NCBI GenBank assembly: GCA_049601975.1
Contig: JBMYRC010000204.1
Location: 1 to 5,337, forward strand
From: UBA6544 sp049601975
GTDB taxonomy: Bacteria > Pseudomonadota > Alphaproteobacteria > UBA8366
Direction of reading: 5' to 3'
Length of the DNA stretch: 5,337 bases
Shown here: piece by piece, positions 1 to 4,702 of the stretch
Layout of the letters: each line of letters opens with the position of its first letter
Numbering within the stretch: position 1 is the stretch's first letter
Notes under the pieces: generated by a model
Seen by the model: the letters and a program-made list of their open reading frames with translations, nothing else
The model's database searches: none
What the model was told of the DNA's origin: nothing
Position numbers and translations under genes: made by a program

Positions 1-537
1 AATTGCAGCCTCGACCAATATCACGCGGTCAAGCTCGCCAATTGGGTCGAGGAATACGACATTTCCTTCTTCGAAGAGCCGATCACCCACAACAACGTGG
101 CCCAGATGGCCGAGATGCGCACCCGCACGAAAGTGCCCGTCGCGGCCGGACAGACGGAAACGCTCGCCTATCGCTTCCGCGATTTCATCACCGAGCGCGC
201 GGTCGACGTCCTGCAGCCGAACGTGGTGATCGGCGGCGGCTACACGCAAATCCAGAAGGTCGCCGGTATGGCCTACGCCTTCAACATGCCCATCGACAAC
301 GGCGGCGCCTTCCCGTTCCACAACATGCACCTGCATGCGGGTGTGATGAATGGCGGCATGGTCGAGTACCATCACGTCTCCGTCGAATGCTGTAAGGCCT
401 TCCTGAAGGGATTGCCGGAGCCGAAAGACGGCTGGCTCGACCTGCCGGAGGCACCGGGCTTGGGGTTCGAGCCGGACATGGACGCGGTGCGCGAGTTGGC
501 GGGTGCGGCGAAGTCGATGGGGCAAGGTAAGGGGTAG
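1..537 (+). CDS. Enolase-superfamily (mandelate racemase/muconate lactonizing enzyme) protein, C-terminal part
   Basis: The 5' part lies outside the window; 178 C-terminal residues are visible, read in frame from base 1 to TAG at 535-537. They match the C-terminal (beta/alpha)7-beta barrel of the MR/MLE group, which abstracts a proton alpha to a carboxylate with the help of Mg2+. Residue numbers count from base 1. N1 is the Asn of the D-x-N motif whose Asp metal ligand falls just before the window. FFEEP (residues 23-27) holds the second ligand, E25. VPVAAGQTE (45-53) is the third-ligand strand, with Gln51 where mandelate racemase has Glu247. QPNVVIGGG (72-80) is the next strand, with Asn74 in place of the usual Asp, and NGG (100-102) sits where the catalytic His is expected. 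A cluster FHNMHLH (106-112) follows. The fold is confident. The substrate is unknown, and the non-standard residues argue against simply calling it a racemase or muconate cycloisomerase. A dehydratase or isomerase of a hydroxy or sugar acid is possible. It converges on the CoA-transferase gene at 1041-2246. Confidence 0.85.
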   Translation, partial: NCSLDQYHAVKLANWVEEYDISFFEEPITHNNVAQMAEMRTRTKVPVAAGQTETLAYRFRDFITERAVDVLQPNVVIGGGYTQIQKVAGMAYAFNMPIDNGGAFPFHNMHLHAGVMNGGMVEYHHVSVECCKAFLKGLPEPKDGWLDLPEAPGLGFEPDMDAVRELAGAAKSMGQGKG

Positions 538-551
538 ATTACCCAGAGTCC

Positions 552-585
552 CCCACCCTAACCCTCCCCCGCAAGCAGGAGAGGG
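552..585 (-). repeat. REP-like palindromic unit A (inverted copy)
   Basis: Read on the minus strand, this 34-nt unit differs from the unit at 4574-4607 at 4 of 34 positions (hand comparison). It holds the core ending in GGGTTAGGGTGGG. It starts 15 nt after the stop of the enolase-superfamily gene and is paired head-to-head with unit B. Confidence 0.8.
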
Positions 586-612
586 GACGTCACCGAGCCG
601 CTTGCTAGAATT

Positions 613-646
613 CCCTCTCCCGCTTGCGGGGGAGGGCTAGGGTGGG
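613..646 (+). repeat. REP-like palindromic unit B
   Basis: This 34-nt unit has 30 of 34 bases in common with the unit at 4574-4607, in the same orientation. Its first 24 nt fold into an almost perfect hairpin by themselves: CCCTCTCCCGC pairs with GCGGGGGAGGG around a TT loop, with one G-T pair. Confidence 0.8.
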
Positions 647-660
647 GGTGGAGTAGAGTC

Positions 661-1040
661 GCAAATTTACAACGCCGTTCTGAGAAAGACGCGTAACTAT
701 GGACAGTTCCTAATTACAGGAAGGTGCAATAGTACTAAGGCGTAAAATGAATTGAAGTGTTAATGCTAATAATAATAGATATAAATTTTTAATATAAAAT
801 ATAGTTTTCGAATTAATACCGGTAAATTAAATATTAAATTGATAATTTAGATTTATTTATTCAGAATAATTTTTTGATATATTTTCTGAGTTACGGATTT
901 ATATTTTATTTTTCTTAATAATCCCAAAAATATACAAGTAAATATAAAAATCACGAGTGTTTCTAGAATATATGCGATTGTATCTCTAGCCATTGAGCGG
1001 CGAAGCGGTTGTTTTAATTAACATTGGTTGAATTTCAGTC
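661..1040. other. AT-rich non-coding island between convergent genes
   Basis: By hand count 781-960 has 29 G/C in 180 bases (16%), with 28% in 721-780 and 38% in 961-1020, while flanking genes reach 60-68%. Stop codons are frequent in every frame and I find no coding region, tRNA-like fold, transposase remnant or convincing terminator. Both flanking genes point into it, so it is not needed as a promoter for either. It could be a relic of transferred DNA, a site for an AT-binding nucleoid protein, or unconstrained spacer. The sequence does not decide between these. Confidence 0.7.
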
Positions 1041-2246
1041 CTAAATAACCCCATCCTTCTTCAGCGCTGCCAGCTCCTCCGCGCTCTTCCCCAGCAACTC
1101 CCCATAAATTTCATCGTTGTAAGACCCAATCGCGGACCCCGCGTGGGCGATCCTCCCCGGCGTCTCGCTCAGTTTGGGAATCACGGCGGGCATGACGATG
1201 TCGCCTTCGTCTTCGTCGCTCACCGTCGCGAGGTTTTCGCGCGCGGCGTAATGCGGGTCTTGGGAAATGTCTTCCGCCGTGTAGATGCCGCCGAACGGCA
1301 CGTTGGCGTCGGCGAAGCGTTTATCGATATCGGCGAACATTTGCTGGCCCACCCAGTCCGCCAAGAGCGCTTCCAGCTCATCGGCGCGGGCGATGCGCTC
1401 GCGGCTGGTGCTGTAGCGTTCGTCCTCCGCCAACTCCGGCATGCCCATGGCCGCGGCCAGGCGTTGGAAGACGTTGTCGCCGCCGGCCGCGATTTGGACG
1501 TATTTGCCGTCCTTGGTCTCGAACGTGCCCGCGGGAGAGAAGGTCGGATTACGGTTGCCGATGCGCTCGCGAATTTCTCCGTCGCGGAAGAAGTTCGGCA
1601 TCATGTTTGCGGTGATCCGGAAGGTTGGCTCGTAGAGCGCCAAGTCGATCATCTGGCCCTCTCCGCCCTGCATGTCGCGTTGGTAGAGCGCGAACATGGT
1701 GGCGAGTGCAGCGAAGGTGCCGGTATTGTAATCTGCCGTCGGGAAGGCCGGTCGAACTGGGAAGCGGTCTGGGAAGCCTGTCGGGTACATGTAACCTGAA
1801 AACCCGAGTGCGATGCGGTCATAACCGGAGCGTTTCGTATACGGGCCGACTTGTCCGTAGCCCGAGACCCGCACCATGATGATCTTCGGGTTGATCTTAC
1901 GCACTTCCTCCCAACCGAGGCCCCAACGCTCCAAGGTACCGGGTGTGAAATTCTCGAACAGCACATCGGCGTGTTTGATCATTTCCTTTAGAATGCTCTG
2001 CCCTGCCTCAACCCGCAGGTTCAGTGTCACGGATTTTTTGTTTCGCGCTTCGACCAGCCAATTCGTCGACCGGTTCGCGGTGCCGTCGGCCTGTGGCGTG
2101 CCGCGCAGGGCGTCGCCGCGTCCCGGTTGTTCGACCTTAATCACCTCCGCTCCGAAATCACCGAGCATCGTGGCGCCGAATGGCCCCGCGATCAGGGTGC
2201 CGATGTCGAGGACGCGAATGCCTTGGAGGGGAAGGGGAGTGCTCAC
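1041..2246 (-). CDS. Family III (CaiB/BaiF) acyl-CoA transferase
   Basis: This is a 401-residue protein, the usual size for family III CoA-transferases, which move CoA between acyl groups through an aspartyl-CoA thioester and work as interlocked dimers in the cytoplasm. The start is placed at GTG 2244-2246 because the family's N-terminal block PLPLQGIRVLDIG begins immediately after it. An in-frame ATG at 2325-2327 would add 27 residues unlike the family and rich in Cys and Asn. Visible motifs are GPFGATMLGDFGAEVIKVE (21-39), NKKSVTLNL (69-77), ENFTPGTLERWGLGWE (98-113), SGYGQVGPYTKRSGYD (128-143) and PTADYNTGTFAALATMFALY (169-188). Asp172 in the last block is the expected catalytic residue, matching Asp169 of formyl-CoA transferase. 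The protein ends in a typical Ala/Leu-rich tail at TAG 1041-1043. It is transcribed away from the PcaIJ-like operon, with which it shares a 141-bp upstream region. The acyl donor and acceptor cannot be read from sequence. Members include formyl-, succinyl-, mesaconyl- and carnitine-CoA transferases, as well as alpha-methylacyl-CoA racemase. Confidence 0.93.
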   Translation of the reverse strand: MSTPLPLQGIRVLDIGTLIAGPFGATMLGDFGAEVIKVEQPGRGDALRGTPQADGTANRSTNWLVEARNKKSVTLNLRVEAGQSILKEMIKHADVLFENFTPGTLERWGLGWEEVRKINPKIIMVRVSGYGQVGPYTKRSGYDRIALGFSGYMYPTGFPDRFPVRPAFPTADYNTGTFAALATMFALYQRDMQGGEGQMIDLALYEPTFRITANMMPNFFRDGEIRERIGNRNPTFSPAGTFETKDGKYVQIAAGGDNVFQRLAAAMGMPELAEDERYSTSRERIARADELEALLADWVGQQMFADIDKRFADANVPFGGIYTAEDISQDPHYAARENLATVSDEDEGDIVMPAVIPKLSETPGRIAHAGSAIGSYNDEIYGELLGKSAEELAALKKDGVI

Positions 2247-2353
2247 GGTCTCATCTCGCTTTTCAGAGTTTCTATGATTGCAGCATAAGATAGCGTTCCG
2301 AGAAAGAATCCCCAGGCTCGGCCACAATAACGGCTCGCTCCCGCGTATCTTCA

Positions 2354-2367
2354 GTCTAGATGTCTAG
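2354..2367. promoter_or_regulatory. Candidate operator: GTCTAG direct repeat
   Basis: GTCTAG occurs at 2354-2359 and again at 2362-2367, two bases apart. This brings two copies of CTAG, a tetranucleotide often scarce in proteobacterial genomes, within 12 bases. The site is about 20 nt before the subunit A ATG, where a bound repressor could block initiation. No regulator gene is in the window, so the role is speculative. Confidence 0.25.
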
Positions 2368-2378
2368 CGAATGTTCAC

Positions 2379-2383
2379 GGGGG
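2379..2383 (+). promoter_or_regulatory. Weak ribosome binding site of CoA-transferase subunit A
   Basis: GGGGG lies only 4 nt before ATG 2388. It is the only purine-rich stretch near this start, and it is weaker and closer than the sites of the downstream genes. Confidence 0.4.
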
Positions 2384-2387
2384 TAAT

Positions 2388-3086
2388 ATGATCGACAAGC
2401 GAGTAGAGACGGTGGAAGCCGCGCTGGAGGGGCTCGGCGACGGCGCATCCATTATGGTGAACGGGTTCGGCGGCACGGGTGTGCCTTTTGCGCTGGTCCG
2501 GGCGTTGGAAGGAATGTCCGCTCGCGACTTAACTTTGATCTTGAACGGCGTGCGGTTCGTCGATGGGTTCGCGCCCGGCATTTTCGATGCAAAGCGCGTC
2601 TCCAAGGTCGTCGTCAGCGCGGCGCGCAGCCGGGGCCCGGATACGTCAAACTACGAGCGCCAGTGGCTCGATGGCGAGTTGGAAATCGAAATGGTGCCGC
2701 AAGGCACGTTCGCTGAGCGCATGCGCGCGGGCGGCGCCGGTATCCCCGCCTTCTTCACGCCGACGGGTGCGGGCACCGATCTCGCCGCTGGTAAGGAAGA
2801 GCGCGATTTTGAGGGCCAACCCTGTATTTTGGAGAATGCGCTGACGGCTGATTTCGCTTTGATCCGCGCCGCTCGGGTTGACCGTTGGGGTAACGTGCGG
2901 TTTCGTGGCACACAGGGCAATTTTGGCCTCGCCATGGCGATGGCCGCGCGGGTGACGGTGATCGAGACGAGCGACACTTCGGAAGATCCGATCCCGCCTG
3001 AGGACGTTCATGTCCCCGGCATATTCGTCGACCGAGTGTTTCATTGCGAGGACATGAGCCCCGCCAACGCGGGAGGGCTCGGATAA
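2388..3086 (+). CDS. Family I 3-oxoacid CoA-transferase, subunit A (PcaI/ScoA-like)
   Basis: This 232-residue protein is close to the roughly 230-residue alpha subunits of 3-oxoadipate (PcaI) and 3-oxoacid (ScoA/AtoD) CoA-transferases. The heterodimer moves CoA from succinyl-CoA to a 3-oxoacid, and the A subunit supplies the CoA-binding domain. Visible motifs are NGFGGTGVPFALV (25-37; usually GGFG, here Asn25), the long family signature from PQGTFAERMRAGGAGIPAFF (104-123) through TPTGAGT (124-130), GKEERDFEG (135-143), the ADFALIRAARVDRWGN stretch (154-169) and NFG (178-180), and a C-terminal VHVPGIFVDRV (207-217). The DRWGN block is reminiscent of 3-oxoadipate-type enzymes, but substrate is not fixed by this. 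The start is ATG 2388; no earlier in-frame start with a better binding site is evident. Its stop TAA overlaps the next ATG by one base (TAATG), so subunit synthesis is probably coupled. It is the first gene of a three-gene operon. Confidence 0.92.
   Translation: MIDKRVETVEAALEGLGDGASIMVNGFGGTGVPFALVRALEGMSARDLTLILNGVRFVDGFAPGIFDAKRVSKVVVSAARSRGPDTSNYERQWLDGELEIEMVPQGTFAERMRAGGAGIPAFFTPTGAGTDLAAGKEERDFEGQPCILENALTADFALIRAARVDRWGNVRFRGTQGNFGLAMAMAARVTVIETSDTSEDPIPPEDVHVPGIFVDRVFHCEDMSPANAGGLG
3071..3077 (+). promoter_or_regulatory. Ribosome binding site fixing the subunit B start
   Basis: GGGAGGG inside the end of the subunit A gene lies 8 nt before ATG 3086. It favours this start over an in-frame ATG at 3044, which would overlap subunit A by 43 bases and add 14 unconserved residues. 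Confidence 0.75.
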
Positions 3087-3757
3087 TGCAGCCATTGTCA
3101 CGCCATCAGATCGCCTGGCGCGCGGCGCAGGACTTGGAAGAAGGCACCTATGTCAATCTCGGCCTTGGCATGCCGACGCTGATTGCAAACTACAAACCGG
3201 TCGACCGCGACCTGATGTTCCATTCGGAGAATGGCATCGTTGGTGTCGGTCCCGTCGCGGGTGAGAACGAGGAAGATCCAGATTTCGTCGACGCGGGCAG
3301 CCAGAAGATCACGCTCAACCCGGGTGCGGCGCTGTTCGATTCCACCATGGCTTTCGCCATGATCCGGGGCGGCCATCTGGATGTCACCTTGCTCGGCGGG
3401 TTCGAAGTGTCGCAGACCGGCGACCTCGCCAACTGGGACGCCAAGATGACGCACAAGGGTCAACTCGTCGGCGGCGCCATGGATTTGGTGACCGGAGCGA
3501 AGAGCGTACGGGTCACCATGCAGCACACGACCAAAACCGGGGAGCCGCGACTGGTCAAGACCTGCAGCTATCCGTTGACTGGTGTCGGCACGGTGGACCG
3601 GGTCTATACCGACCTCGCCGTTGTCGACGTCACGCCCGACGGGTTCCTCGTGCGAGAGATGATCGATGGTTTGTCGCGGGACGAGTTACAGGCCAAGAGC
3701 GGAGCGACGCTAAGCTACGCGGATGATTGCGGCGTCTTGAGTGCCCCCGAACTATAA
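3086..3757 (+). CDS. Family I 3-oxoacid CoA-transferase, subunit B (PcaJ/ScoB-like)
   Basis: This 223-residue beta subunit partners subunit A encoded just upstream and carries the catalytic Glu that forms the glutamyl-CoA intermediate. Visible motifs are YVNLGLGMPTLIANY (22-36), FHSENGIVGVGP (45-56) with the catalytic Glu48 (codon 3227-3229), the DAGSQKITLNPGAALFDS block (69-86), GGHLDVTLLGGFEVSQTGDL (95-114), and GGAMDLVTGAK (129-139), whose glycines form the oxyanion-hole region in succinyl-CoA:3-oxoacid CoA-transferase. Length and all key motifs are intact, so a working transferase is expected. Whether it acts on 3-oxoadipate, acetoacetate or another 3-oxoacid is undecided. The neighbouring hydrolases favour a ring- or lactone-derived oxoacid. 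It overlaps subunit A by one base and is followed 10 nt later by the alpha/beta hydrolase. Confidence 0.93.
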   Translation: MQPLSRHQIAWRAAQDLEEGTYVNLGLGMPTLIANYKPVDRDLMFHSENGIVGVGPVAGENEEDPDFVDAGSQKITLNPGAALFDSTMAFAMIRGGHLDVTLLGGFEVSQTGDLANWDAKMTHKGQLVGGAMDLVTGAKSVRVTMQHTTKTGEPRLVKTCSYPLTGVGTVDRVYTDLAVVDVTPDGFLVREMIDGLSRDELQAKSGATLSYADDCGVLSAPEL

Positions 3758-3760
3758 GGA
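3756..3760 (+). promoter_or_regulatory. Ribosome binding site fixing the alpha/beta hydrolase start
   Basis: AAGGA overlaps the subunit B stop codon and lies 7 nt before ATG 3768. It is only 1 nt before the other in-frame ATG at 3762 and downstream of the in-frame GTG at 3741, so 3768 is the best start. Confidence 0.65.
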
Positions 3761-3767
3761 AATGGCG

Positions 3768-4553
3768 ATGGATTGGATGGAAGTAAACGGCGTGGCATTG
3801 CGCTACGCGGTCTCGGGCGAAGGCAAGGAGAACCTCGTTCTGGTGCATGAGTTGGGTGGTGCATTGGAAAGTTGGAGCGATGTGTTGCCGGCTCTAGAGA
3901 AAGAGTTCCGGGTGCTGCGCTACGATCAACGCGGGTTCGGCTTGTCAGAGAAATCCAAGGGCACGCTCGATATCAATGACATGACCGGCGATATCGCGGC
4001 GCTGACCACTGCTGTCGGGATGGACGGGCCGTGCCATGTCATCGGGACCGCGATGGGCGCCGGAATCGCCATGGCCTATGCGATGCATTATCCGGAGCGG
4101 GTAAAACGTTTGATGCTCACCAGTCCCGCAACCGGCACCACCGCCGACCGCGCGCAGCAGTATCAGAACCGCGCGAAACTGGTCGAGGAAAGCGGCATGC
4201 GCGCCTCGGTCGAAGCCAGCCTCGCGCGCTCATACCCGGATATCTTTCGCAAGGACGCGGCGAAGTTCGCCAAATACCGCTGCCGCTGGCTCGCCAACGA
4301 TCCGTATGGCTTCGCGTCCATCAATCGGATGCTGGGGTCGATCAACCTCACAGAAGAGGGCGACAAGGTCACGTGCCCGACCCTGGTCATCGGCGGTGTG
4401 CATGATGCCGTTCGCCCGCCGGAGACCGCCAAGGCCGTGGCGGATTCGATCCCCGGCTCACAATATGCCGAGGCCGAGACGGGTCACTTCATGGCCGTGC
4501 AAACGCCAGAGCTGTTTTTAGAGTTGGCGCTGCCGTTTCTGCGGGGGGAATAA
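3768..4553 (+). CDS. Alpha/beta hydrolase fold protein with Ala in place of the nucleophilic Ser
   Basis: This 261-residue single-domain alpha/beta hydrolase resembles enol-lactonases (PcaD) and the aminoacrylate hydrolase RutD. Visible parts are LVLVHELGGALESW (23-36; strand 3 and oxyanion loop), LRYDQRGFGLSEKS (50-63; the conserved YDQRG.G.S block), VIGTAMGAG (91-99; the nucleophile elbow), PERVKRLML (109-117), a helical cap around 125-195, VIGGVHDAVRPP (207-218) with acid Asp213, and ETGHFMAVQTPE (237-248) with His240. The elbow normally reads G-x-S-x-G. Here Ala95 (GCG, 4050-4052) takes the Ser position, while Asp and His are kept. RutD, from memory, also has Ala here (GHALG), so this need not be a dead protein. 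There is no frameshift, and codon use looks like that of its neighbours. It is third in the operon, 10 nt after subunit B. A role in lactone or thioester hydrolysis, or a non-hydrolytic role, is inferred from context. PcaD should not be assigned because of the missing Ser. An ATG at 3762 is an alternative start. Confidence 0.88.
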   Translation: MDWMEVNGVALRYAVSGEGKENLVLVHELGGALESWSDVLPALEKEFRVLRYDQRGFGLSEKSKGTLDINDMTGDIAALTTAVGMDGPCHVIGTAMGAGIAMAYAMHYPERVKRLMLTSPATGTTADRAQQYQNRAKLVEESGMRASVEASLARSYPDIFRKDAAKFAKYRCRWLANDPYGFASINRMLGSINLTEEGDKVTCPTLVIGGVHDAVRPPETAKAVADSIPGSQYAEAETGHFMAVQTPELFLELALPFLRGE

Positions 4554-4563
4554 AGTTAAAGCC

Positions 4564-4607
4564 CTCACCCTAACTCTCTCCCGCTTACGAGGGAGGGTTA
4601 GGGTGGG
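4564..4607 (+). repeat. REP-like palindromic unit C, possible operon-end hairpin
   Basis: This is a third copy of the 34-nt unit (4574-4607) with 5' flanking CACCCTAAC that completes a long hairpin. Bases 4564-4580 pair with 4591-4607 with G-T pairs but no mismatch, followed by one C-A mismatch and two more inner pairs. It begins 10 nt after the alpha/beta hydrolase stop and could end or stabilise the operon transcript. There is no T-run after it, so intrinsic termination is uncertain. Confidence 0.75.
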
Positions 4608-4688
4608 CCCAGTCCATGAACACTCAGTGGTCTTTCCACCCTTCGCACTTAGGTCATTTTCTAATGAATTGACCATCACTTGCCAGAC

Positions 4689-4695
4689 AGGGAGG
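4689..4695 (+). promoter_or_regulatory. Ribosome binding site of the dienelactone hydrolase gene
   Basis: AGGGAGG lies 7 nt before ATG 4703 and is the strongest Shine-Dalgarno match in the window. It decides the start. Confidence 0.75.
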
Positions 4696-4702
4696 CACCC
4701 AC

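Larger units (their letters stand above)
550..648. repeat. Long inverted repeat formed by REP-like units A and B
   Basis: Arms 550-587 and 611-648 are 38 nt each and complementary at 35 of 38 positions, separated by a 23-nt loop (588-610). RNA read through here from either side could form a very stable stem. The element lies 12 nt after the stop of the enolase-superfamily gene, so it may limit read-through or protect the mRNA 3' end. It has no run of T directly after the stem, so it is not a classical intrinsic terminator. The layout resembles the paired REP elements (BIMEs) known from other bacteria. Confidence 0.75.
2247..2387. promoter_or_regulatory. Divergent promoter region between the two CoA-transferase transcription units
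   Basis: The 141-bp gap lies between the GTG of the family III CoA-transferase (leftward) and the ATG of the family I subunit A (rightward), so promoters for both units are expected here. I cannot pick out a convincing -35/-10 pair on either strand. The right end holds a GTCTAG direct repeat, annotated separately. Joint control of both units by one regulator is plausible but inferred only from the arrangement. Confidence 0.5.

Noticed and set aside
3..395. Overlapping plus-strand frame at the left edge
   Set aside because: The product is Arg/His-rich and out of frame with the enolase-superfamily barrel, whose motifs run continuously through 1-537.
816..825. ACCGGT-centred palindrome in the AT-rich island
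   Set aside because: Only 8 bases are symmetric (TACCGGTA) and pairing fails outside them, so it is not distinguishable from chance.
988..1015. Possible terminator for the CoA-transferase gene (GAGCGGCGAAGCGGTTG followed by TTTT)
   Set aside because: The GCGG elements are direct and not inverted, so no stable stem forms, and the T-run is on the wrong strand for the leftward gene.
1143..1799. Long open frame (218 codons) on the plus strand
   Set aside because: It lies antisense to the family III CoA-transferase, which has full family motifs. The product is Val/Arg/Ala-rich without a domain and lacks a good ribosome binding site.
2247..2327. N-terminal extension of the family III CoA-transferase from ATG 2325-2327
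   Set aside because: The extra 27 residues do not resemble the family N-terminus, which starts right after GTG 2244-2246, and the extension would use up over half of the divergent promoter region.
2371..2391. Six-codon mini-frame whose TGA overlaps the subunit A ATG
   Set aside because: It looks like a leader peptide with ATGA coupling, but it has no ribosome binding site of its own, and such short frames are frequent by chance.
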